Shown here: positions 1-5,962 of the stretch, in pieces | How the letters are laid out: every line of letters begins with the position of its first letter | Position numbering within the stretch: position 1 is the first letter of the stretch | Assembly (NCBI GenBank): GCA_009775355.1 | Contig: VSPN01000060.1 | Coordinates: 1 to 9,980 of the forward strand | DNA length: 9,980 bases | Origin: Muribaculaceae bacterium | GTDB taxonomy: Bacteria > Bacteroidota > Bacteroidia > Bacteroidales > Muribaculaceae | Direction of reading: 5' to 3' | Made by a program: the position numbers and the translations under genes | The notes under the pieces: model-generated | Databases searched by the model: none | What the model was told of the DNA's origin: nothing | Seen by the model: only the letters and a program-made list of their open reading frames with translations

Positions 1-72
1 CTTCTCGCATTTCTTCTCGCATTTCTTCTCACATGATTTCTCGCACTTCTGCTCGCACTTTTTCTCGCACCG
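1..72. repeat. 12-bp tandem repeat encoding the CEKK units
   Basis: Six consecutive 12-bp units, with plus-strand consensus CTTCTCGCATTT, fill 1-72 and continue off the edge. The first two copies are identical and the others carry a few substitutions. Because 12 is a multiple of three, copy-number change would add or remove whole Cys-Glu-Lys-Lys units without shifting frame. The repeat lies inside the Cys-rich coding sequence. Confidence 0.85.
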
Positions 73-354
73 GCAGTCAACTTTTTTAGCAGGTTTTATC
101 TGTCTGCCAAAACCTGAAGCACACGAGCTGTCATTCAGGCACGCATTTTTGACACGGCAGGAATCCTGAGCCACACGGCTGCATTTCTTTGTGGAAGCAT
201 GACGCTCACCTCTTACTCTCTTGGATTTGTCTACTTTGACAGTATCTGTGGTCTGCGCACGGTTAAGCTCAGTAGCATTAAAAAGCTTCTGCTGTCCGAA
301 TGCCGAAGTTGCGGCGATCATGGCCACAGCCATGAGGCAAAATAATTTCTTCAT
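1..354 (-). CDS. Secreted cysteine-rich protein with CEKK repeats (partial, runs off left edge)
   Basis: The reading frame opens with ATG at 354-352 and stays open for 118 codons to the window edge, so the C-terminus is missing. The first ~20 residues (MKKLFCLMAVAMIAATSAFG) are a typical Sec signal peptide, so the mature protein should be periplasmic or outside the cell. A Lys/Arg-rich stretch follows, with Cys at 58, 66, 72 and 78. From residue 94 the chain becomes a tetrapeptide repeat of the type C-E-K-K, with Cys at 94, 96, 100, 104, 108, 112 and 116. If helical, an i, i+4 spacing would put the cysteines in a stripe, suiting metal binding or disulfide cross-linking; this is inference. I recognise no family. 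No Shine-Dalgarno and no clear TAnnTTTG promoter is seen in 355-420. The start is chosen because it gives the signal peptide. Confidence 0.8.
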   Translation of the reverse strand, partial: MKKLFCLMAVAMIAATSAFGQQKLFNATELNRAQTTDTVKVDKSKRVRGERHASTKKCSRVAQDSCRVKNACLNDSSCASGFGRQIKPAKKVDCRCEKKCEQKCEKSCEKKCEKKCEK

Positions 355-420
355 GTCCTGATAATTTAAAGTTGTTTTTCAATTAGAGTCGTCCATGACA
401 AAAAAGTTTAACACGCTCTA

Positions 421-768
421 AGAGCTTGTTTAATAATAAATGTTGCCGTCAGGGTCGCATAGCTTGCGACGATTTTTGGCATGTGACGATGGAGTGTACT
501 TTATGTACACGACTGAGGAACAGGCCAAAAAGCGGCCAGAATATGCGAGACCTGAGGTAACTTGCGAGCCCGGCAGGCTCTTGTTGAATTGCGAGACAAT
601 TGAAAAAACTTTAAAATCGTGAGAAAGATTACCTCTGACCGGTCATTCACTGGCATATTTCCGCCTGCTCTTCAGTCGTTATGGATCCCCATAACTCCTT
701 CATCGCATGCGAAAATCTGCCCGGCGACTGACCGCCCTGACGGTAACATTTATTATTAAACAAGCTCT
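421..768. repeat. 348-bp fully palindromic, MITE-like structured element
   Basis: The ends are 34-bp inverted repeats (421-454 and 735-768) differing at one position (G445 versus T744, which would be a G-U pair in RNA). The outermost bases are AGAGCTTGTTTAATAATAAA. Symmetry continues inward around one centre near 594: GATTTT 471-476 with 712-717, a 15-mer 511-525 with 663-677 (13 of 15 match), GAGGTAA 554-560 with TTACCTC 629-635, and an apical hairpin AATTG/CAATT (587-591, 597-601). Smaller hairpins sit at mirror positions: 454-470 opposite 723-736, and 494-510 opposite 678-695. A TA dinucleotide occurs at 419-420 and 768-769 and could be a target duplication. No transposase is present. It lies between the rplT terminator and the Cys-rich gene. 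A non-autonomous transposable element or a structured intergenic repeat are the two readings; no parent family is identified. Confidence 0.75.
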
Positions 769-804
769 AAAAAGTGGAAGCCGCTCCCTGAGGGAACGGC
801 TTCC
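769..804 (-). terminator. Rho-independent terminator of the thrS-infC-rpmI-rplT operon
   Basis: Read on the minus strand, the hairpin pairs GGAAGCCG with CGGCTTCC (776-783 with 797-804), continues inward with TCCC/GGGA, and closes with a three-base loop. It is followed by A, C and five T (769-773). It starts 29 nt after the rplT stop codon. No T-run follows on the plus strand, so it serves the minus-strand operon. The palindromic element begins at the end of the T tract. Confidence 0.88.
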
Positions 805-833
805 TATCGCTTAAAGAAAAATTCTGATAGATA

Positions 834-1181
834 TTATTTCTTTACTTTGGCTACGATTGCCTTGAAAGCTTCGGGATTGTTCATCGCGAGCTCTGCGAGC
901 ACCTTACGGTTGATCTCGATACCGGCTGCGTGGATGAGTCCCATGAGCTTAGAGTAAGAAAGATCCTCCATGCGGGCAGCAGCGTTGATACGCTGGATCC
1001 AGAGTGCACGGAAGTTGCGTTTTTTCTGCTTGCGGTCGCGATAGGCGTAGGTAAGACCCTTCTCCCAGGTGTTCTTTGCTACAGTCCACACGTTGCGGCG
1101 GCTGCCATAGTAACCGCGTGTCAGTTTCAATATTTTCTTTCTCTTGGCTCTTGAAGCCACATGATTTACTGATCTTGGCAT
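834..1181 (-). CDS. rplT: 50S ribosomal protein L20
   Basis: The 115-residue product has the L20 length and sequence. It opens MPRSVNHVASRAKRKKILK and continues through the GYYGSRRNVWTVAK segment, then the YAYRDRKQKKRNFRALWIQRINAAAR block, and ends in KVKK. L20 binds 23S rRNA early in 50S assembly; its basic N-terminal helix penetrates the rRNA. It is the last gene of the operon, 126 nt after rpmI, with a strong terminator behind it. In E. coli and Bacillus L20 represses its own operon by binding leader RNA; whether that happens here is not visible from the sequence. ATG start, no Shine-Dalgarno, preceded by an A-rich tract. Confidence 0.98.
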   Translation of the reverse strand: MPRSVNHVASRAKRKKILKLTRGYYGSRRNVWTVAKNTWEKGLTYAYRDRKQKKRNFRALWIQRINAAARMEDLSYSKLMGLIHAAGIEINRKVLAELAMNNPEAFKAIVAKVKK

Positions 1182-1307
1182 CTTTTTTTTAATTTTTGGA
1201 CGTCAGCGGCAATTCTTCATGTTGCACTTGCGGGGCATGACATCCGGTTTGTAAAAAATTTGATTGATTTTGAAATGCTTGCAGACTGGAAGTATCTGCG
1301 CTGCGGC
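1182..1307 (-). promoter_or_regulatory. rpmI-rplT spacer with a stem-loop
   Basis: This 126-nt spacer is long for two co-transcribed ribosomal protein genes. Read on the minus strand, GCAGA pairs with TCTGC (1281-1299, with an extra T-G pair and a 7-nt loop) just after the rpmI stop. The last ~20 nt before rplT are nearly pure A with no Shine-Dalgarno. There is no terminator T-run after the hairpin and no TAnnTTTG box. It may be an RNA-processing or translational-control site, but no known leader family is recognised. Confidence 0.3.
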
Positions 1308-1505
1308 TTAGCGGAGGTTGAGGAGCTCGCGAACCTGCTTCTCGTTGGCCGATGCCACGAGAGTTGTGTGGTCGAGATTTCTCTTACGCTTCTTCGACTT
1401 TTTCGTAAGGATGTGGCTGTGATAAGCGTGTTTCCTTTTGATCTTGCCGGTGCCGGTGAGTGCGAAACGCTTTTTCGCAGCGGCATTAGTCTTTACTTTA
1501 GGCAT
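1308..1505 (-). CDS. rpmI: 50S ribosomal protein L35
   Basis: A 65-residue, very basic protein beginning MPKVKTNAAAKKRFALTGTG, with the KIKRKHAYHSHILTKKSKKRKRNL core characteristic of L35 and the usual length for the family (about 65). L35 is a small 50S subunit protein. It lies between infC and rplT, the order conserved in many bacteria. The ATG at 1505-1503 gives the canonical MPKxKT start. An overlapping longer minus-strand frame (1217-1486) is a frame shadow. Confidence 0.98.
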   Translation of the reverse strand: MPKVKTNAAAKKRFALTGTGKIKRKHAYHSHILTKKSKKRKRNLDHTTLVASANEKQVRELLNLR

Positions 1506-1668
1506 TTTGTTAAAAATTTAGTTGTTAAAATTTCACCTCGGCACATGGTGCCTACGGTCTCTAATTTATTCAATCGCCAAGAGGCATGTCACCTTGAGAG
1601 CGATCATGCATGACGTCACCAACTCAACAAACGGATACGTGGCCGTATTATTGTGCGGTTTGTGATTT
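1506..1668 (-). promoter_or_regulatory. infC-rpmI spacer, candidate leader for ribosomal-protein autoregulation
   Basis: These 163 nt between the infC stop and rpmI start are long for an operon. On the minus strand a perfect GGCAC/GTGCC hairpin with a 3-nt loop occurs at 1540-1552, about 35 nt before the rpmI ATG. It is followed by an AT-rich tract with no Shine-Dalgarno. No TAnnTTTG promoter was found. L20 or L35 feedback acts in this interval in other bacteria, so a control RNA is plausible, but I do not recognise the E. coli or Bacillus L20 leader fold. Confidence 0.3.
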
Positions 1669-2373
1669 TTATTCCTTATCCTCTGCTGCAACCTCAGTCT
1701 CAGGCGCGTTGTCATCTTCAGATACGGGCTGAGCTTCCTTTTTGGGCTGACGCGGCTTTTCCTCTTTCTTGGGAGCGGCCTTGAGCGGCGCGAGCATGAT
1801 CGACATGCGTTTCCCCTCAAGCACAGGCATCATCTCGACTTTGCCGAGATCCTCAAGATCATTGGCGAAACGGAGCAGAAGCACCTCTCCCTGCTCCTTG
1901 AAAAGGATGGAGCGTCCGCGGAAGAAGACATAGGCCTTTACCTTCGAACCTTCCTTAAGAAACCCCTGAGCGTGCTTGAGTTTGAAGTTATAGTCGTGAT
2001 CATCGGTCTGAGGGCCGAACCTGATCTCCTTGACAACCACCTTCGCGGCTTTCTGCTTCTGTTCCTTCTGCCTTTTTTTCTGCTGGTAAAGGAATTTCTG
2101 GTAGTCGATGATGCGGCACACGGGCGGCTCTGCGTTGGGCGAGATCTCGACAAGGTCGAGTTCCTGTTTCTCAGCTATCCTGAGAGCCTGGGCGATCGGA
2201 TATATGCCCTGCTCCACATTGTCGCCTACGAGTCGCACCTCACGTGCGCGGATGTGCTCGTTGGTTGCATAAGGATCGTTGCGGCGGTCGCCTCCGCGAC
2301 CGGGACGCTGACCCGGACGGGGACGCGGTCCCATCGGACGGCGGGGTCCGCCGAAATTTGATTTTTTCTCCAT
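1669..2373 (-). CDS. infC: Translation initiation factor IF-3
   Basis: IF-3 binds the 30S subunit, prevents premature 50S joining and proofreads start codon and initiator tRNA. The 234-residue product has the N domain at about residues 34-105 (NEHIRAREVRLVGDNVEQGI at 38-57, then LDLVEISPNAEPPVCRIIDY). A Lys/Gln-rich linker helix comes next, then the C domain at about 112-197 (VKEIRFGPQTDDHDYNFK, then FRGRSI and LEDLGKVEMMPVLEGKRMSIMLAP). It is longer than E. coli IF-3 (180 aa). The excess is a Gly/Arg/Pro-rich N-terminal tail of about 33 residues and a Lys- then acid-rich C-terminal tail of about 35. The start is ATG, unlike the AUU of enterobacterial infC. It follows thrS after 70 nt and precedes rpmI. 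A shorter form starting near residue 34 has no Met to support it. Confidence 0.97.
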   Translation of the reverse strand: MEKKSNFGGPRRPMGPRPRPGQRPGRGGDRRNDPYATNEHIRAREVRLVGDNVEQGIYPIAQALRIAEKQELDLVEISPNAEPPVCRIIDYQKFLYQQKKRQKEQKQKAAKVVVKEIRFGPQTDDHDYNFKLKHAQGFLKEGSKVKAYVFFRGRSILFKEQGEVLLLRFANDLEDLGKVEMMPVLEGKRMSIMLAPLKAAPKKEEKPRQPKKEAQPVSEDDNAPETEVAAEDKE

Positions 2374-2400
2374 TCAGTATTTAGAGAGTTTAGTATTTAG

Positions 2401-2438
2401 TTGTCTGAACTTGTCTGAACTTGTCTGAACTTGTCTGA
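2401..2438. repeat. 10-bp tandem repeat (TTGTCTGAAC, 3.8 copies) between thrS and infC
   Basis: Three exact copies of TTGTCTGAAC plus an 8-base partial copy start 5 nt beyond the thrS stop codon (2444-2446, minus strand). They occupy over half of the 70-nt thrS-infC spacer. The rest of the spacer holds two copies of AGTATTTAG (2376-2384 and 2392-2400). The unit is not a multiple of three and is untranslated, so copy number could change the spacing of the two genes. It has no inverted symmetry and does not look like a terminator. Confidence 0.9.
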
Positions 2439-2443
2439 GTCCG

Positions 2444-4393
2444 TCATGCGTCCTGCTTCTCGCCGGTCTGGGCAGCCACAGCATCGTTGACGAGCCGGGC
2501 GAAGTCAGCCACGCTCATCACGCCCTTGTCTCCCTCTCCCTGACGACGCACGGAAACTTCACCTTTCTCGGCTTCTTTCTCACCGACAATAAGCATGTAG
2601 GGGATTTTCTTAAGCTCGTTGTCGCGGATTTTCTTTCCGATTTTCTCGTTGCGCTCATCGACTGTGGCACGCACACCCGCTGCATCAAGCTCGGAGGCCA
2701 CGCGGCGAGCGTAGTCGTTGAACTTCTCCGATATCGGCAGAATCGCACACTGGTCTGGTATGAGCCAGAGCGGAAGCTTGCCGGCCGTATGCTCGAGAAG
2801 AACAGCCACAAAACGCTCCATCGAACCGAAAGGCGCGCGATGGATCATCACCGGACGATGTTTCTGGTTGTCGGCACCGGTGTATTCGAGTCCGAAACGT
2901 TCGGGCAGGTTGTAGTCTACCTGAATTGTTCCGAGCTGCCAGCGGCGACCGATGGCATCCTTGACCATGAAGTCGAGCTTGGGACCGTAGAACGCGGCCT
3001 CACCCTCCACCTGACGGGCTTTGAGCCCTTTCTCGGCGCAGGCCTCGATGATGGCGTTCTCGGCGAGATGCCAGTTTTCGTCCGAGCCGATATATTTTTC
3101 TTTGTTTTTCGGATCACGCAGCGAGATCTGCACCTCGAAGTTCTTGAAATCAAGAGCCTTAAAGATATATAGGATAATATCCATCACTTTAAGGAACTCA
3201 TCCTTGATCTGCTCGGGAGCGCAGAACAGGTGTGCGTCGTCCTGCGTAAATCCACGCACACGGGTCAGGCCGTGAAGCTCGCCGCTCTGCTCGTAGCGGT
3301 AAACCGTACCGAACTCCGCAAAGCGGAGGGGAAGGTCGCGATAGCTGCGGGGCATTGCCTTGTATATCTCGCAGTGATGAGGACAGTTCATCGGTTTGAG
3401 CATATACTCCTCACCTTCCTGCGGGGTACGGATGGGCTGGAACGAGTCCTTGCCATATTTCGCCCAGTGGCCAGAAGTGACATAGAGAGCCTTGTTTCCG
3501 ATGTGAGGGGTTATTACCTGAAGATAACCGTAACGTTTCTGAATCTTGCGGAGGAACTGCTCCAGACGGTCGCGGAGAGCGGCACCTTTAGGAAGCCAGA
3601 GCGGAAGACCCGCGCCAACCGTGTGGGAGAATGCGAAAAGCTCCATCTCCTTGCCGAGAAGACGATGGTCGCGTTTCTTGGCCTCCTCTAGAAGAGCGAG
3701 ATACTCGTCGAGCATCTTTTTCTTGGGGAATGTGACACCGTAAACACGCACAAGCTGCTGACGCTTCTCATCGCCGCGCCAGTAGGCACCGGCAAGCGAA
3801 GTCACTTTCACCGCCTTTATCGGAGCTGTGGTCGGGATGTGCGGACCGCGGCAGAGATCGGTGAACGCACCCTGCGTGTAGGTGGTGATATGTCCGTCCT
3901 CGAGTTCGCTTATCAGTTCACACTTGTAGATCTCGCCGCGGTCACCGAACATTTTCAGGGCGTCCTGCTTCGATATGTCGGCACGGCGGATCTCCTCCTT
4001 GCGCTGGGCTATCTCAAGCATTTTCTTCTCGATCTTCGGGAAATCCTCTGCGGTGATCTTGTGCCCGCAGGGATCGATGTCGTAATAAAAACCGGTCTCG
4101 ACTGCGGGACCGATGCCGAACTTAACCCCGGGATACAGCTCCTGCAGAGCTTCCGCAAGGAGGTGGGCAGAGGAGTGCCAGAAAGCATGCTTGCCCTCGG
4201 GATCATCCCACTTGAACAGTTCGACTGTCGCGTCAGCGTTGACAGGACGCGATATATCCCATTCCTCGCCGTTGATCTTCGCGGCGAGCACATCAGCCGC
4301 AAAGCGGGGGCTGATGCTCTCGGCAATCTGGAAAGGAGTCACACCCTCGGCAAACTGCCTTACACTTCCGTCAGGAAAGGTGATATTGATCAT
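2444..4393 (-). CDS. thrS: Threonyl-tRNA synthetase
   Basis: ThrRS charges tRNA-Thr and hydrolyses mischarged Ser-tRNA-Thr. The 649-residue form starting at MINITFPDGSVRQF begins directly with the TGS domain (about 1-62) and matches the usual ~642-aa length. The editing domain carries HSSAH (His73, His77) and CRGPH (Cys181, His185). The class II catalytic core has zinc ligands Cys337 (MNCPHH), His388 (QDDAHLF) and His518 (MIHRAPFGSMERF, motif 3), with motif 2 near RFAEFGTVYRYE. The anticodon-binding domain runs from about 545 to the end. The frame extends upstream to an ATG at 4501 but those 36 residues are unlike ThrRS, lie in the leader, and begin almost at the predicted transcription start, so 4393 is preferred. 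It is the first gene of the operon. Confidence 0.97.
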   Translation of the reverse strand: MINITFPDGSVRQFAEGVTPFQIAESISPRFAADVLAAKINGEEWDISRPVNADATVELFKWDDPEGKHAFWHSSAHLLAEALQELYPGVKFGIGPAVETGFYYDIDPCGHKITAEDFPKIEKKMLEIAQRKEEIRRADISKQDALKMFGDRGEIYKCELISELEDGHITTYTQGAFTDLCRGPHIPTTAPIKAVKVTSLAGAYWRGDEKRQQLVRVYGVTFPKKKMLDEYLALLEEAKKRDHRLLGKEMELFAFSHTVGAGLPLWLPKGAALRDRLEQFLRKIQKRYGYLQVITPHIGNKALYVTSGHWAKYGKDSFQPIRTPQEGEEYMLKPMNCPHHCEIYKAMPRSYRDLPLRFAEFGTVYRYEQSGELHGLTRVRGFTQDDAHLFCAPEQIKDEFLKVMDIILYIFKALDFKNFEVQISLRDPKNKEKYIGSDENWHLAENAIIEACAEKGLKARQVEGEAAFYGPKLDFMVKDAIGRRWQLGTIQVDYNLPERFGLEYTGADNQKHRPVMIHRAPFGSMERFVAVLLEHTAGKLPLWLIPDQCAILPISEKFNDYARRVASELDAAGVRATVDERNEKIGKKIRDNELKKIPYMLIVGEKEAEKGEVSVRRQGEGDKGVMSVADFARLVNDAVAAQTGEKQDA

Positions 4394-4505
4394 ATGTTGA
4401 TATTCGTTTATTCTTGTTAAACAGCCGTCTCCAGGCATCTTACACAGGCACACGGCGAAACGGACCCGCACGTGCCGGTCTTCTGCCGAAAACCCGCGCA
4501 TACAA
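4394..4505 (-). promoter_or_regulatory. thrS 5' leader with mutually exclusive stems
   Basis: About 110 nt of leader separate the predicted transcription start from the thrS ATG. On the minus strand GCCGT (4452-4456) can pair downstream with ACGGC (4424-4428). Its GCCG part can instead pair upstream with CGGC (4485-4488), enclosing a GACC/GGTC stem. The two pairings exclude each other. E. coli thrS is autoregulated by ThrRS binding tRNA-like leader structures; that kind of control is possible here, but no anticodon-like loop was identified. Confidence 0.3.
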
Positions 4506-4512
4506 ATCCGCG

Positions 4513-4544
4513 CAAAGATACTAATTATTTTTCAATCTGCAAAA
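4513..4544 (-). promoter_or_regulatory. Bacteroidota-type promoter for the thrS operon
   Basis: On the minus strand a TTTTG -33 box (4540-4544) is separated by exactly 19 nt from TATCTTTG (4513-4520), a perfect TAnnTTTG -7 box. This is the known consensus of the primary sigma factor of Bacteroidota. Transcription would start near 4505, giving a leader of about 110 nt before thrS. It lies between the hslR stop codon and thrS, as expected for an independent transcription unit. Confidence 0.85.
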
Positions 4545-4629
4545 TCAGCATGTTAAGGGCATATCAACGCACATCGGGGCAACACCGAAAGACACTTCCG
4601 CCCGGTTCATTCCGGACAAGAAGGGAACG

Positions 4630-5049
4630 TCAGTCATCGTCTTCATCCTCGAAGTCGAGATAAAACGTGTCGGCATACGTATCCTCGCGGAAGCGTGACA
4701 ACTCACGCGAATCGCGCTTGGTCGGACGCCCGAGACCCTTGCGGCGGTCGACGAAACCCGATATCCGGGTCATCTCCAACAGATCATATTGCGACTGGGG
4801 AGTGATATTTTCCAGATATTCAGGCACAAGCTTAGCCCCGAGACGGTTACCTGTCACCGCCTTGACACGGAACGTGTATGTGATCGGAGGTTTGCGCACC
4901 TCGACCACATCTCCCGGCTTGACCGTGCGCGACGGTTTGACAGCATTGCCGCCCATCATGACACGGCCTTTCTTGCACGCGTCGGTCGCTATGGTGCGCG
5001 TCTTGAACACACGCATGGCCCACAGCCATTTGTCAATTCTCTCTTCCAT
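4630..5049 (-). CDS. hslR: Hsp15-like S4-domain RNA-binding protein
   Basis: In E. coli, Hsp15 binds free 50S subunits still carrying a nascent peptidyl-tRNA and helps recycle them. This 139-residue protein (E. coli: 133) opens MEERIDKWLWAMRVFKTRT, the signature start of the family. The S4 fold spans about residues 3-65, including the ACKKGRVMMGGNAVKPS and VKPGDVVEV segments. A KGLGRPTKRDSREL motif lies in the C-terminal basic region, and the end is acidic (DFEDEDDD). The frame stays open 20 codons further upstream to 5109, but that would overlap the lipoprotein gene and add non-homologous residues, so the ATG at 5049 is used. It lies 31 nt after the META lipoprotein on the same strand, probably in one transcript. 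Assignment to the family is firm; ribosome-recycling activity is inferred. Confidence 0.92.
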   Translation of the reverse strand: MEERIDKWLWAMRVFKTRTIATDACKKGRVMMGGNAVKPSRTVKPGDVVEVRKPPITYTFRVKAVTGNRLGAKLVPEYLENITPQSQYDLLEMTRISGFVDRRKGLGRPTKRDSRELSRFREDTYADTFYLDFEDEDDD

Positions 5050-5080
5050 CGTTATCAGTGGTTTGCGACACGCTGAGGGA

Positions 5081-5962
5081 TCATTCGACAGAGACCGCAG
5101 CCCGCACAAGTGTCAGAACCGCCTTACCCTGAGAATCATATAGCATCACTTCGCTGCCCGATACAGGACGCGCAGCCGAAACCTCTTCGAGAGCTACAAT
5201 CAGCGATGTCTCCGACTGCTGATCAGGACACGCCATGCGAGTCACACCGATAGCGCTGAAGGAAATGGAGTTGGGTTTTTCCATATCGATCTCGAGACTG
5301 CCGTTAAGTATGTTGCAGCCGGTATTGCCGTGCAGTTTGCCCTCGGCCACGTCTATGACCATGCTCATGTCATCCACATTGACAGGCTGGCCGTTGATCT
5401 TCGTCACTCGCCAGGTGCCGTTGAGGAAATCGAAATTCTGATGCATCAGGGTCATGACTTCGTTGCCGGACTCGTCATAGAAAGTAAGCCAATAGTCGCT
5501 GCCGTCGACTTTCCAGCTGTAGAACTTCGTGGCGCCAAGCGCGGTGTTGATCTCATAATCGGTAAGCCCCTCTTTGGAACACATCATCATAGTCGAGGCC
5601 ATGTGGTCGAAACTGAGTGTCGAATCAACAGGATTGCAGACATAGTCGGCGTTGATGACATTGCATCCGTTATTGCCGTAAATCCGTTTCTCCGAAGGCA
5701 CAAATTTTAAGAAGGGAGCCTTCTCCCCCACGGCCTTCTTGCCCATGACTGTCTCTATGGCCCAGTCGCCCTTGACCACACCGCGTTTCGCCTCGTCGGA
5801 GGTGAACGACTTCTTATCCTTTCTTTCCACAATATTTTCTCGGTCCTGAGGAAGGACAGGCGTCATTTTGGTACTGTTTTTATTGAAAAGTCCACATGCC
5901 GACATCATCATGGTCATGCCGGCAAGTGTGCCGGCAAACAACAATATATTACATTTCTTCAT
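5081..5962 (-). CDS. Lipoprotein with two tandem META (DUF306, HslJ-like) domains
   Basis: The 293-residue product has a type II signal peptide with a lipobox ending Met-Ser-Ala-Cys23, so it should be lipidated at Cys23. The following residues (GLFNKN) lack the acidic surface-export signal of Bacteroidota lipoproteins, which favours an inner face of the outer membrane. Two META domains follow at about 64-174 and 178-288. Each has the paired signature: GNNGCN (96-101) with MASTMMMC (121-128), and GNTGCN (212-217) with GVTRMACP (239-246). META domains occur in HslJ, a heat-inducible protein linked to novobiocin resistance, and in many secreted proteins of unclear role. Together with hslR downstream it suggests a stress-linked pair, which is inference. 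The first copy is more diverged, with a Met-rich second motif. Confidence 0.9.
   Translation of the reverse strand: MKKCNILLFAGTLAGMTMMMSACGLFNKNSTKMTPVLPQDRENIVERKDKKSFTSDEAKRGVVKGDWAIETVMGKKAVGEKAPFLKFVPSEKRIYGNNGCNVINADYVCNPVDSTLSFDHMASTMMMCSKEGLTDYEINTALGATKFYSWKVDGSDYWLTFYDESGNEVMTLMHQNFDFLNGTWRVTKINGQPVNVDDMSMVIDVAEGKLHGNTGCNILNGSLEIDMEKPNSISFSAIGVTRMACPDQQSETSLIVALEEVSAARPVSGSEVMLYDSQGKAVLTLVRAAVSVE

Noticed and set aside
1..72. CRISPR-like array
   Set aside because: The period is 12 bp with no spacers, and it encodes a regular in-frame amino-acid repeat.
440..622. 60-codon plus-strand frame beginning MLPSGSHSLRRF
   Set aside because: It lies wholly inside the palindromic element, and the opposite strand opens a similar frame (MLPSG, then FACDEGV) broken by a stop. 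The resemblance follows from the palindrome, so a protein is unlikely.
2401..2438. Terminator or operator between thrS and infC
   Set aside because: The repeat units are direct with no dyad symmetry and no T-run, so it is recorded only as a tandem repeat.
3230..3691. 153-codon plus-strand frame and similar frames antisense to thrS
   Set aside because: These are shadows of the highly conserved thrS coding sequence and show no family features.
4394..4501. 36-residue N-terminal extension of ThrRS from an upstream ATG
   Set aside because: ThrRS begins with the TGS domain at MINITF; the extension is non-homologous, and it starts within a few bases of the predicted transcription start.
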